25,435 nt of DNA from JAVWHP01 sp036639955 (GCA_036639955.1 JAVWHP010000016.1:1-25435); one strand, 5' to 3'. Counted from the first letter of the stretch, positions 15,787-23,552 are shown. Notes: generated from the sequence alone by a model not told the origin. A program made the numbers and translations.

Positions 15787-17130
15787 CTATAGTAATCCTT
15801 TGTCCATTAATACTTTACGATATTTATCTGCTGCTTCAAAGTTCTTTTCTTTCTTAGATGCATTCCATTTATTAAAGTTATCAATATCTTCAGCATCTAA
15901 TTTTACATGTTCTATATTAATACCTAAAACATATAGCATTTTATCCATAGTATTCTCAATCATCTTTATATCTTTACTATTACTATCTTTATTTCTAATT
16001 GCATTATTCAATGCTTTATTAGCTTCAAATAATGCTTTAAATCCATTTGGTGTATTTAAATCATCTTGCATTGCTTCTATAAAGTTATTCCATAATCCTT
16101 GTTCTAATTCTTCACTACTATTTCCTTCATCTTCTTTAGCTAATGCTAATTTAACATCTGCTTGTTTAAATGAATTTCTAATTTTTTCTATTTCCGTTTT
16201 AGCACCTTCTATTACTTCATTACTAATGTTTAGAGGACTTCTATATTGGGCTGATAGCATCATCCATCTCAATACATTACCACCAAACTCTTTTACTAAG
16301 TCCTTAACTAGTAGTACATTACCTATTGATTTAGACATCTTTACACCATCTATATTAACCATTCCATTATGTAACCAGTAGTTAGCTATAGGAGTTTCAT
16401 AAGCTGCTATAGATTGTGCTATTTCATTTTCATGGTGTGGGAATTTCAAATCCATTCCTCCTCCATGTATATCTATTAAATGTTGATCAAATTCATTATT
16501 GATCATAACTACACATTCACTATGCCAGCCAGGTCTTCCTTTCGAGAAAGGAGAATCCCAGTTAATGCCCGATTCAGTTTTCTTCCATAATGTAAAATCT
16601 AATGGGTTTTCTTTTTTATCGTTTTCATCTATTCTTGCTCCAACCATTAAATCTTCTATTTTTTGATTAGATAACATTCCATAATCCTTTATCTTACTTA
16701 CTCTAAAGTAAACATCTCCATCTATTTCATAACCATATCCCTTATCTACTAAAAGTTTAATAAAGTTTATTATTTCATCCATAGTTTCAGTTACCTTAGG
16801 TGCAATGTCTGGCATCTTAGCATTCAATGATCTTCTATCATCATTATATGCTTTTATAAATTTTTCTGTTATAGTTTTTTCATCAACATTCTCTTTTATA
16901 GCCGCATTAATAATTTTATCATCAACGTCAGTAAAGTTAGATACAAATTTTACATCATATCCTATCACTTCCAAAGTTTTAATTAATGTATCAAATACAA
17001 TAATTGGTCTAGCATTTCCAATATGGGGATAGTTATATACTGTTGGTCCACATACATAAATACTAACTTCATTTTCTTTGATGGTTTTAAATTCTTCTAC
17101 CTTGTTGTTTAAACTGTTAAATAATTTCAT
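15787..17130 (-). CDS. cysS: cysteinyl-tRNA synthetase
   Basis: 447 residues. This class I enzyme charges tRNA-Cys in the cytosol. The HIGH motif is PHIGNARP near residues 35-42 and KMSKS appears as KMSKSIGN near 265. The catalytic zinc ligands of the family are visible: Cys27 (YVCGPTVYN), a cysteine in HSECVVM, then histidine and glutamate in PHHENEIAQS. The length is close to that of other bacterial CysRS. The ATG follows AATTAGGAGGAAATATTT. The gene heads a transcript running through nusG and is preceded by a T-box leader reading a Cys codon, so its expression should rise when uncharged tRNA-Cys accumulates. cysE, next to cysS in Bacillus, is absent. Confidence 0.97.
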   Translation of the reverse strand: MKLFNSLNNKVEEFKTIKENEVSIYVCGPTVYNYPHIGNARPIIVFDTLIKTLEVIGYDVKFVSNFTDVDDKIINAAIKENVDEKTITEKFIKAYNDDRRSLNAKMPDIAPKVTETMDEIINFIKLLVDKGYGYEIDGDVYFRVSKIKDYGMLSNQKIEDLMVGARIDENDKKENPLDFTLWKKTESGINWDSPFSKGRPGWHSECVVMINNEFDQHLIDIHGGGMDLKFPHHENEIAQSIAAYETPIANYWLHNGMVNIDGVKMSKSIGNVLLVKDLVKEFGGNVLRWMMLSAQYRSPLNISNEVIEGAKTEIEKIRNSFKQADVKLALAKEDEGNSSEELEQGLWNNFIEAMQDDLNTPNGFKALFEANKALNNAIRNKDSNSKDIKMIENTMDKMLYVLGINIEHVKLDAEDIDNFNKWNASKKEKNFEAADKYRKVLMDKGLL

Positions 17131-17138
17131 AAATATTT

Positions 17139-17337
17139 CCTCCTAATTGACTTATCAGGACATCTTTATAATGTTCCACCTAATAAGTATTAGCTATTAA
17201 CGCAAGCTAACGTATTTCTCTACATATCAAGAAATCCCTAAAAGGTGCATTCAGAGATCTAACTACTAGCTATTCACATCTAACAAGCTATTTCTGTGGT
17301 AGTTTTAGATCACTTACTAATCCTTTATCATTAGTGT
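17139..17337 (-). promoter_or_regulatory. Cys-specific T-box riboswitch leader of cysS
   Basis: The leader of about 200 bases carries a long Stem I (about 17240-17326). AGTA lies on its 5' side and GAA-TGC-ACC on its 3' side; the specifier triplet UGC (17247-17249) is a cysteine codon. The apical part contains GATGTG, a GNUG-like loop. Two further hairpins follow. The T-box core TTAGGTGGAAC places UGGA (17175-17178) in a bulge, complementary to the UCCA 3' end expected for tRNA-Cys. The flanking arms ACTTATTAGG (17179-17188) and CCTGATAAGT (17150-17159) pair to form the tRNA-stabilised helix. Specifier and bulge agree on the same tRNA, which makes the assignment strong. Confidence 0.88.
17141..17160 (-). 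promoter_or_regulatory. Shine-Dalgarno sequestering hairpin of the cysS T-box
   Basis: TCCTGAT (17154-17160) pairs with ATTAGGA (17141-17147) around a 6-base loop, with one G-U pair. It covers AGGA of the cysS ribosome binding site AGGAGG (17139-17144). The 5' arm is also the 3' arm of the T-box helix, so the two folds exclude each other. No T-run follows either fold, which points to translational control. Confidence 0.65.
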
Positions 17338-17343
17338 ATTTAT

Positions 17344-17372
17344 AGTATACAACATTTATATCTTTTTTAAAA
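17344..17372 (-). promoter_or_regulatory. probable promoter of the cysS transcript
   Basis: TATACT (17344-17349) on the minus strand is a good -10 box; 17 bases upstream there is only a weak TTTTAA. A start near 17337 gives a leader of normal T-box length. Confidence 0.45.
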
Positions 17373-17647
17373 CTGTTCTATCTTGCTCTTTTCATACTTA
17401 TTCTTTTTAAATACGCTATTACTAGGTTATCTTTATATTATAATAAACATAATAGCCCTATATTATTCTTTTTATTTTCTTACTAATGTTTACTTTATAC
17501 TTCATTAACCTATAAATACTTTAACCATATCTTTATAATACGTTTATTAAATGTTTAACTATTTATTTATTAATATAACAATGTTTATATTTTATTAAAA
17601 CGATTTTTTATACTAGTTCATTACCATAATATTTCTTTTCTATATAA
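17373..17647. other. A+T-rich intergenic region between cysS promoter and gapA terminator
   Basis: No gene, RNA motif or convincing repeat was seen on either strand. Confidence 0.6.
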
Positions 17648-17677
17648 TATAAAAAAAGAAGCAGTTTCCTGCTTCTT
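17648..17677 (-). terminator. Rho-independent terminator after gapA
   Basis: A perfect 9-bp stem (AAGAAGCAG/CTGCTTCTT, arms 17669-17677 and 17656-17664) with a GAAA loop is followed by a T-run on the minus strand, about 20 bases after the gapA stop. Confidence 0.92.
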
Positions 17678-17699
17678 ATAATATTCTTTAAATTAACAA

Positions 17700-18713
17700 T
17701 TAAGCTAATTCTGAGAAGTATTTAATAGTTCTAACCATTTGGCTAGTGTATGAGTTTTCGTTATCGTACCAAGCTACAACTTGAACTTGAGTATCACCAT
17801 TAGGTAATTTGTTAACTAAAGTTTGAGTTGCATCGAATAATGAACCAAATTTGATTCCAACGATATCGCTTGAAACTAATTCTTCTTCAGTATAACCGAA
17901 AGATTCATTAGCTGCTGCTTTCATAGCTGCATTGATTTGTTCAACAGTAACTGAACCTTTAACAATTGCATTAAGCATTGTAGTTGATCCTGTAGGAACT
18001 GGTACACGTTGAGCTGCTCCAATTAATTTACCCTTTAATGCAGGAATTACTAAACCAATAGCTTTAGCTGCTCCTGTAGAGTTTGGAACGATGTTTACTG
18101 CTGCTGCTCTAGCACGACGTAAATCACCTTTACGTTGAGGACCATCTAAAGTCATTTGGTCTCCTGTGTAAGCATGAATAGTACACATAATTCCTGATTC
18201 AATTTCTGCTAATTTGTTTAATGCATCAGCCATTGGAGCTAAACAGTTAGTAGTACAAGATGCTGCAGAAATAACTGTATCTTCCTTAGTTAATACATTT
18301 TCGTTTGTGTTGAATACAACTGTAGGTAAGTCGTCTCCAGCTGGTGCTGAAATTACAACTTTTTTAGCTCCAGCTTCAATATGAGCTGATGCTTTTGCTT
18401 TTGAACAGTAGAAACCTGTACATTCAAGAACTACATCAACACCTAATTTACCCCAAGGTAAGTTTTTAGCGTCTGCTTCTTTATAAATTTCAATTTTTTT
18501 ACCATCAACTGTAATTGATGATTCTCCATACTCAACTTTATCGCCTAATGCGTATCTACCTTGAGCTGAATCATATTTTAATAAATGTGCTAACATTTTA
18601 GGATCTGTTAAATCGTTTATTGCTACGACTTCATATCCTGCTGCACCAAACATTTGTCTGAATGCTAGACGTCCAATACGTCCAAAACCGTTTATTGCTA
18701 CTTTTACTGACAT
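17700..18713 (-). CDS. gapA: glyceraldehyde-3-phosphate dehydrogenase, type I
   Basis: 337 residues, normal length. The enzyme oxidises glyceraldehyde-3-phosphate to 1,3-bisphosphoglycerate with NAD in glycolysis. The N-terminal NAD motif is INGFGRIGRLAFRQ. Asp34 in INDLTD is the residue expected for NAD preference. The catalytic Cys153 lies in SAASCTTNCLAP and His180 in HAYTGDQ. The phosphate-binding segment RRARAAAVNIVPNSTGAAKA and the C-terminal WYDNENSYTSQMV are present. AGGAGGACTTTTAA precedes the ATG. It has its own consensus promoter and terminator, with no pgk or tpi beside it, so it is expressed alone. The glycolytic form (GapA) is more likely than the gluconeogenic GapB. Confidence 0.96.
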   Translation of the reverse strand: MSVKVAINGFGRIGRLAFRQMFGAAGYEVVAINDLTDPKMLAHLLKYDSAQGRYALGDKVEYGESSITVDGKKIEIYKEADAKNLPWGKLGVDVVLECTGFYCSKAKASAHIEAGAKKVVISAPAGDDLPTVVFNTNENVLTKEDTVISAASCTTNCLAPMADALNKLAEIESGIMCTIHAYTGDQMTLDGPQRKGDLRRARAAAVNIVPNSTGAAKAIGLVIPALKGKLIGAAQRVPVPTGSTTMLNAIVKGSVTVEQINAAMKAAANESFGYTEEELVSSDIVGIKFGSLFDATQTLVNKLPNGDTQVQVVAWYDNENSYTSQMVRTIKYFSELA

Positions 18714-18740
18714 TTAAAAGTCCTCCTATTTAACTTCTAC

Positions 18741-18769
18741 ATTATAATAACTTATAGTCCAATTGTCAA
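18741..18769 (-). promoter_or_regulatory. consensus sigma-A promoter for gapA
   Basis: TTGACA (18764-18769), a 17-base spacer and TATAAT (18741-18746) on the minus strand: both boxes match consensus exactly. The leader is only about 20 bases, so there is little room for RNA control. High constitutive expression is expected. Confidence 0.92.
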
Positions 18770-18968
18770 TTATGTAAGGGGATACTTTTAGAAATTTCTT
18801 TTTTTATCCTATTATTTGCCTTACATTTTAATATTATGGCAAGAAACAACACATATTATTCTAATTTTTATAAGTATTTCTTAATATAAAAATCACCTTA
18901 TAATGTATAAATTACTAACAATATCAAAATAAGTAATATTCTAATTCAAAATGCTATCCTTATATAAT
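18770..18968. other. intergenic region between gapA promoter and PTS terminator
   Basis: A+T-rich; no gene, repressor-type palindrome or RNA motif was recognised. Confidence 0.55.
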
Positions 18969-18999
18969 ATAAAAAGGAAGCCACCTTAGTGACTTCCTT
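18966..18999 (-). terminator. Rho-independent terminator after the EIIBCD operon
   Basis: An 11-bp stem (AAGGAAGTCAC/GTGGCTTCCTT, arms 18989-18999 and 18974-18984, one G-U pair) with a TAAG loop is followed by TTTTT ATATT on the minus strand, about 40 bases past the EIID stop. Confidence 0.9.
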
Positions 19000-19036
19000 A
19001 CGATTGTTTCAATACAGTTGAGAGAATTCTATAATA

Positions 19037-20200
19037 CTAACGTAAGTTAGCTGTTGTATTTACTAAATCAATAGCTGCATGAGCATTTGCGATAGATCCA
19101 TTTAAACTACCTAATGTTTCAGTAATTAATTTGATATCTTCTTTTTCCATTGCAGCAAGTAAAGCAGTTTTATCAGCTTTTACTTTATCTAATAATGCTG
19201 GTTGAATTCCATTAATGTTACTAGTTATAGTAGCAATTTCAGTATCAACTTTTAATTGAACTCCAGCAGTTTCTAAATCACTATCATCTTTAACTAATGC
19301 ATTAGCATCAGTCATAGTTTTAGCATTTAATTCATATTCTGCTTTAGTAGCATTAATCTTAGAGTCATCTTTAGCTAAGATTCCTAATCCAGAACCTGCT
19401 ATAGAGATAACTACTAGAAGACAAATACATTTAACTGTAGTCCATTTGAATTTCTTGATTAATAGATATAATAAGAAAGTTAATAATAATGGAAGTAACT
19501 TTGGCATAATTCCACCAATAATATCGTTAATAACTAATACTTTAGTATTAGATACTGCGAATGTAGATCCAATAACAATTTTACCGAATGAAGCAATTAA
19601 AGCTCCAACTACGAAAGTTCCTAAGATAGTTGCTGAACGTGTAAATTCTTTGGCATGTGATGTCATCATTCCTACAGCGTTAGTTCCTAACTTGTAAGAC
19701 CAGTGCATCAACCAGAAACGTAATCCAAATTGAACAACGTTAAACATAACTAGGAAGATAATTGGTCCCATAATAGATCCACCGATTGATAAACTACAAC
19801 CGATAGAAGCAGCAATTGGTACTAATGTTAACCAGAATATAGCATCTCCGATTCCACCTAGTGGACCCATTGCAGCAACACGCACTGAACGAATTGTTTG
19901 TACATCTGCTTTTTGTTGTTCTAATGAAAGAACAATACCCATAACGAATGTAACTAAGAATGGGTGAGTATTAAAGAATTCAAGGTTATGACCCATAGAA
20001 ACAGCTAAGTCATCTTTATTAGTATGAATCTTTTTTAAACCTGGAATAATTGCATATAACCAACCAGCTGCTTGCATACGTTCATAGTTGAATGATGCTT
20101 GTAAGAAGCATGAACGCCATGCCATCTGGTTTAAAACTTTTTTATCTAATGTTTGTCCTACACTTCTATCAGTGTAGCTTGCTTTGTTGTTAGATTCCAT
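19037..20200 (-). CDS. PTS mannose/GalNAc-family membrane component EIID with C-terminal extension
   Basis: 387 residues from the ATG of MESNNKAS, which has GGAGGTG upstream and lies 11 bases inside the end of the EIIC gene. EIID works with EIIC as the membrane channel that takes up and phosphorylates the sugar. Family marks are WRSCFLQASFNYERMQAAGW (28-47), the hydrophilic stretch to about residue 120 with AMGPLGGIGDAIFW (110-123), LRFWLMHWSYKLG (160-172), and C-terminal membrane spans near 190-212, 232-249 and 257-275. Most EIID proteins stop close to residue 276. Here about 110 more residues (277-387) follow the last span: polar, rich in Ala, Asp, Lys and Thr, with heptad-like stretches. 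I do not recognise that part. Confidence 0.93.
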   Translation of the reverse strand: MESNNKASYTDRSVGQTLDKKVLNQMAWRSCFLQASFNYERMQAAGWLYAIIPGLKKIHTNKDDLAVSMGHNLEFFNTHPFLVTFVMGIVLSLEQQKADVQTIRSVRVAAMGPLGGIGDAIFWLTLVPIAASIGCSLSIGGSIMGPIIFLVMFNVVQFGLRFWLMHWSYKLGTNAVGMMTSHAKEFTRSATILGTFVVGALIASFGKIVIGSTFAVSNTKVLVINDIIGGIMPKLLPLLLTFLLYLLIKKFKWTTVKCICLLVVISIAGSGLGILAKDDSKINATKAEYELNAKTMTDANALVKDDSDLETAGVQLKVDTEIATITSNINGIQPALLDKVKADKTALLAAMEKEDIKLITETLGSLNGSIANAHAAIDLVNTTANLR

Positions 20201-20993
20201 CTTCGTAGTCACCTCCGTTATCTGTTGCGGGAGCTGCATTTAAACTCTTATTACGAGTTGAGATTTGGAAATCAAAGATTGCAATTGCTAATCCTAAGAA
20301 ACCAATGAATAGTAAGTCTGCTTTTACATAAGCAGCCATTGCAAATCCAGCAAAGAAGAATCCCATGAATTCTCCACTTAACATAACCTTCATAAGGATA
20401 GAGAATCCGATGAATGGCATCATGTTTCCGGCAATAGATAATCCATCCATTACCCAAGCAGGTACGTTATTATTAATAGCATCGGCAATTGTTGGTCCAG
20501 AAACTAGTCCAGCTGTTACTACGATTGCAAATGATAAACCAATAATAAACATTCCTAAGTAGTTAATTTTTTCGATTCCATTAGTATCAGCAGCTTCTGC
20601 CATTTTGTCTGCTTTAGACATTAATGGTGACATTGCTGTAAATAATAATGTAACACAGTATGTTCCTAAGATTGAGAATGGTATAGCTAGTGCTACTGCT
20701 CCAGCTACATCTACTGCCCCTGTTTGAGCAGTACAAGCAAATACGGTGGCCATAATACCTCCGATAACTGCGTTAGGCGGTTGAGCCCCTCCGATTGGCA
20801 TTGCTCCAATCGTAATTAATTGGTAAGTACCACCGACGATAAGGCCTAGTTCGAAGTTTCCTAAGATTGCTCCGATGACTGGTCCCATAACGATTGGTTG
20901 GTATAATGATTCTAAGAAACTAAATTGATCGATTCCGGCGATGAAAGCCACAATGAATACTAATACAATTTGAATCACTGAAGGTGTTGTCAT
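20190..20993 (-). CDS. PTS mannose/GalNAc-family membrane component EIIC
   Basis: 267 residues, normal length, with multiple membrane spans. The sorbose/mannose EIIC signature is clear: FIAGIDQFSFLESLYQPIVM near the N-terminus, then LGLIVGGTYQLITIGAMPIG and GGAQPPNAVIGGIMATVFA. EIIC forms the sugar-binding channel together with EIID. AAAGGAGAACATT precedes the ATG. It follows EIIB by 51 bases and overlaps EIID by 11. The closest named relatives by motif are AgaW/AgaC-type GalNAc and galactosamine permeases, but substrate cannot be read from the sequence alone. Confidence 0.94.
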   Translation of the reverse strand: MTTPSVIQIVLVFIVAFIAGIDQFSFLESLYQPIVMGPVIGAILGNFELGLIVGGTYQLITIGAMPIGGAQPPNAVIGGIMATVFACTAQTGAVDVAGAVALAIPFSILGTYCVTLLFTAMSPLMSKADKMAEAADTNGIEKINYLGMFIIGLSFAIVVTAGLVSGPTIADAINNNVPAWVMDGLSIAGNMMPFIGFSILMKVMLSGEFMGFFFAGFAMAAYVKADLLFIGFLGLAIAIFDFQISTRNKSLNAAPATDNGGDYEDGI

Positions 20994-21044
20994 AATGTTC
21001 TCCTTTCAAATTTGAGAGTATTTGAATTTTTACTTAAATACCTT

Positions 21045-21527
21045 TTATTTAAATATTTTATTAATATCTTCTGCTGCTGTGTCTGGGACGCGTTTTATTT
21101 CTAATTTAACACCAAGATCACGAAGCTTAGCAAATGCTGCAACGTCTGAATCATCGACTGCTACTGATGTAGCAACTTGTCTTTTTCCTTCAGCCATATG
21201 CATGTTACCAATGTTTACGTTAGTTATAGGAACTCCTCCCTCAACTAATCGTAAAACATCTTGAGGCGTTTCGCAGATGATTGCGATTGCCTGCTTTGGA
21301 TTAGCTTTATGAATAATGGCACAAGTTTTTTCAATTGTGAAGAAACGCGTTTGCGCATAACTTGGTGCGCACATATTCATAAGCCCTTGTCTGAATTGAT
21401 CAGTAGCAACATCATCATTAGCAACTAGTAGTAGATTAGCGTTAGACACTGAACACCACATTGTAGCTACTTGACCATGTATTAATCTGTTATCAATTCT
21501 GACTAAAACAATTTTTGGTTCTGGCAT
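21045..21527 (-). CDS. PTS mannose/GalNAc-family EIIB component (AgaV/AgaB-like)
   Basis: 160 residues. EIIB is the cytosolic phosphocarrier that passes phosphate from EIIA to the sugar. The phosphorylated histidine is His17 in VRIDNRLIHGQVATMW. The segment INVGNMHYA-NGKQQ of E. coli AgaV, as I recall it, has the close counterpart VNIGNMHMAEGKRQ here, which favours the GalNAc/galactosamine subgroup over mannose or sorbose. It is the first gene of the EIIB-EIIC-EIID operon, divergent from the AraC regulator. GGAGAG precedes the ATG. A cre-like site lies between its promoter and start codon. Confidence 0.93.
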   Translation of the reverse strand: MPEPKIVLVRIDNRLIHGQVATMWCSVSNANLLLVANDDVATDQFRQGLMNMCAPSYAQTRFFTIEKTCAIIHKANPKQAIAIICETPQDVLRLVEGGVPITNVNIGNMHMAEGKRQVATSVAVDDSDVAAFAKLRDLGVKLEIKRVPDTAAEDINKIFK

Positions 21528-21597
21528 AGAATTTCTCTCCTCTCTATTTTAGATTGAAGTTAAATCATTGAGGATATGGGGTGAACCAAATCCAAAA

Positions 21598-21611
21598 TGT
21601 AAACTCTTTCA
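21598..21611 (-). promoter_or_regulatory. cre-like CcpA site upstream of EIIB
   Basis: TGAAAGAGTTTACA on the minus strand matches the catabolite-responsive consensus TGAAANCGNTTNCA at every fixed base but one. It would lie about 11-24 bases after the predicted start, a usual place for CcpA repression. Confidence 0.5.
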
Positions 21612-21628
21612 CTTCCCCTTGATTTTAG

Positions 21629-21634
21629 TTTATA
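21629..21634 (-). promoter_or_regulatory. -10 box of the EIIBCD promoter
   Basis: TATAAA on the minus strand, with no good -35 box 16-19 bases upstream. A weak -35 would be consistent with a promoter that needs an activator such as the neighbouring AraC protein. Tentative. Confidence 0.35.
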
Positions 21635-21967
21635 TAGGCTCAAATTTCTTTGCAGTTTTTATTTTCCTTGTTGTCAGTTTCAATAAAAATAGCGAAAAAT
21701 ATAGTAAAATCAGGTGAAAGTAATAATTATCTATAGTTTATGTCATATTTTAAAGATTTATACCAAAAAGAGGTTTAATGTGTGAAAAAATGTGACTTAA
21801 CTTTAGACTTTTTGAATATTTATTACTTATTCATATTAAAATTTATATTATTCCGAATTTGTAATATACTATTTTTACATTTAATTACCATTATACCTAG
21901 ATTTTCACCTTATTTTTTACACTTTAAAAAAAGATTTAAACTTAGACTATCAACCTTGCACTTTTTT

Positions 21968-21976
21968 TGCTATAAT
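21968..21976 (+). promoter_or_regulatory. extended -10 promoter for the araC-family gene
   Basis: TGCTATAAT is an extended -10 motif; the -35 region is poor. The start would fall near 21983, giving a leader of about 12 bases that holds the GAGGTGAT ribosome binding site. An upstream promoter is also possible. Confidence 0.4.
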
Positions 21977-21994
21977 AAGTCCGAGGTGATTAAT

Positions 21995-23167
21995 ATGTTT
22001 AATAAAACCACGAACTTCATTTTTGATAAATACGGAGAAATAATCAATGACATTAGTAAGAGTCAATCTTCTAAGCTTGAACATTCACAAGTAAAAATCA
22101 GAAATAAGTCCATCAATGATTTTAAAGTTTACTCAACTGATGTTTATGTTAGAGTAACTTCTGGAATCGTTATGTTAGTTGTTAGTACTAATCCAGAATC
22201 AGGTGCCTTTGAAAAATTCGTAATTCATCGCACTATTAAGATTAGAGCAGGTATTGCTCTTAACTTCATTAGTATTACTGCTAACGCAAAGCTTGAAATC
22301 TTAACTGATTTCGATGTACACAAAACCACAGTAGCAACACAAAACGAACAAGAAATTGCTTATAAGAGAATGTTACCTTTAGTAAACATTAATGAGATTT
22401 TTGCTTACTTCTATCAGGTAAGAAATGCTAATTATGAATTCCATGGTGAAAGTCATGAATATTGGGAATTAACATTCATTGATAATGGATGCTTACATTC
22501 AGATATTGATAATGATCATTTTGAATTACATAATTATGATTTAGTTCTTTATGCACCAGGACAATTCCACACACAGGAAACTCCTACTGCTACTTCATGT
22601 TCATATTTAACTATCTTGTTTGATATGGATATTGAACATCCAGAGGCTATCCAGTCTAGAGTGTTCCGTGCACAAAAGGATATTCATACTGCTATTAGTT
22701 CATTTATGAAGGTTTCTAATAATGAATTAGAATATGATAGTGATTTATTAATTGCTTACTTAAAAGAATTAATTGTTAAATTACTTCAATATGATAAGTT
22801 AATAGAAGCACCAGTAGCTAATACTCCAATGCAACAACGATTTGAAAACGAATTATTAAATGAAGTTATGATTTATATTACTGAAAATATATATGAACCA
22901 ATCACTATTGAAGAGATTACTCATAAGTTCTCAGTTTCTCGTAGTTCATTACAAAACTTGTTTAAGAACAACTTAGGTGTTGCTCCTAAAACATATATAT
23001 CTGATTTAAAATTGAATAAGAGTAAGATACTTATAAAAGAAAGTGTATATACAATTTCTCAAATAGCTAGTATCTTAGGATTTACTTCTATTCATTATTT
23101 CTCAAGAAGATTTAAACAACACTTTGGTATGGCTCCAAGTGAATATGCTAAAACTATTTACAATTAG
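21995..23167 (+). CDS. AraC-family transcriptional regulator
   Basis: 390 residues from the ATG of MFNKTTNF, chosen for GAGGTGATTAAT directly upstream. The C-terminal AraC DNA-binding domain spans about 290-390: first helix-turn-helix ITIEEITHKFSVSRSSLQNL (303-322), second ISQIASILGFTSIHYFSRRF (354-373), ending GMAPSEYAK. A cupin-like sugar-sensing domain fits about 145-215 (HGESHEYWELTFIDNG, then LVLYAPGQFHTQET). Residues 1-140 form another beta-rich region, possibly a second cupin-like fold; I do not recognise it. The frame is open 71 codons further upstream. It lies divergent from EIIBCD and convergent with the agaS operon, so it probably controls one or both in response to an amino sugar. 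Confidence 0.9.
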   Translation: MFNKTTNFIFDKYGEIINDISKSQSSKLEHSQVKIRNKSINDFKVYSTDVYVRVTSGIVMLVVSTNPESGAFEKFVIHRTIKIRAGIALNFISITANAKLEILTDFDVHKTTVATQNEQEIAYKRMLPLVNINEIFAYFYQVRNANYEFHGESHEYWELTFIDNGCLHSDIDNDHFELHNYDLVLYAPGQFHTQETPTATSCSYLTILFDMDIEHPEAIQSRVFRAQKDIHTAISSFMKVSNNELEYDSDLLIAYLKELIVKLLQYDKLIEAPVANTPMQQRFENELLNEVMIYITENIYEPITIEEITHKFSVSRSSLQNLFKNNLGVAPKTYISDLKLNKSKILIKESVYTISQIASILGFTSIHYFSRRFKQHFGMAPSEYAKTIYN

Positions 23168-23186
23168 TCAATATCAAATAATATTA

Positions 23187-23222
23187 TAATAAAAGAGAAC
23201 TCATTGAGTTCTCTTTTTAACT
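23187..23222. terminator. bidirectional terminator between araC and the agaS operon
   Basis: A perfect 12-bp stem (AAAAGAGAACTC, 23191-23202, with GAGTTCTCTTTT, 23206-23217) and a 3-base loop, with T-rich sequence on both sides. It can end the rightward araC transcript and the leftward agaS-EIIA-yajC transcript. Confidence 0.88.
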
Positions 23223-23260
23223 ATAATTATTCACTTACCTTATCTTAATCTTCTATAAGT

Positions 23261-23539
23261 TTAGTTATCTACTGAAGTAATAGCATATCTAGAAATAGTT
23301 ATAATAGTATTTTTAGCTATTTCTACTAATAGTTCATCTCCATTAGCACTAACTACACTACCCTTAATACCACCAGCAAAAGTAATTCTCGCTCCAGTTT
23401 TAAGATTTTCATGCATAGATTGTAATACAATTTCTCTTTTTTTAACTAATCTAAAACTAAATAAATAATAAATTATTAACATAGCTATTATAAGAAAAGC
23501 AAATGTTAAACAAGACCATGTTATTACTTCCCAGTTCAT
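23261..23539 (-). CDS. YajC-like single-span membrane protein of a PTS operon
   Basis: 92 residues. One N-terminal transmembrane helix (about 6-28) is followed by basic residues and a small soluble domain. The pattern MHENLKTGARITFAGGIKGSVVSANGDELLVEIA (about residues 42-75, given here in part: LKTGARITFAGGIKGSVV) matches the YajC family, the accessory subunit of the SecDF-YajC translocase. AAGGAGGAATTATAA precedes the ATG and overlaps the EIIA stop region. YajC-like genes recur in mannose-family PTS operons, for example in the pneumococcal hyaluronan-disaccharide locus as I recall it, so this is probably a PTS-linked paralogue and not the housekeeping copy. Its role there is unknown. Confidence 0.78.
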   Translation of the reverse strand: MNWEVITWSCLTFAFLIIAMLIIYYLFSFRLVKKREIVLQSMHENLKTGARITFAGGIKGSVVSANGDELLVEIAKNTIITISRYAITSVDN

Positions 23540-23552
23540 TTATAATTCCTCC

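Noticed and set aside
17131..17190. Rho-independent terminator in the cysS leader
   Set aside because: The stable hairpin there is followed by the ribosome binding site, not by T residues; it fits a T-box helix better.
20272..20457. 61-codon minus-strand frame inside the EIIC gene
   Set aside because: It is out of frame with EIIC, which is intact with normal family motifs over its whole length.
21528..21780. Sigma-54 promoter for the mannose-family PTS operon, as with LevR systems
   Set aside because: No TGGCAC-N5-TTGC-like element was seen and the neighbouring regulator is AraC-type, not LevR-type.
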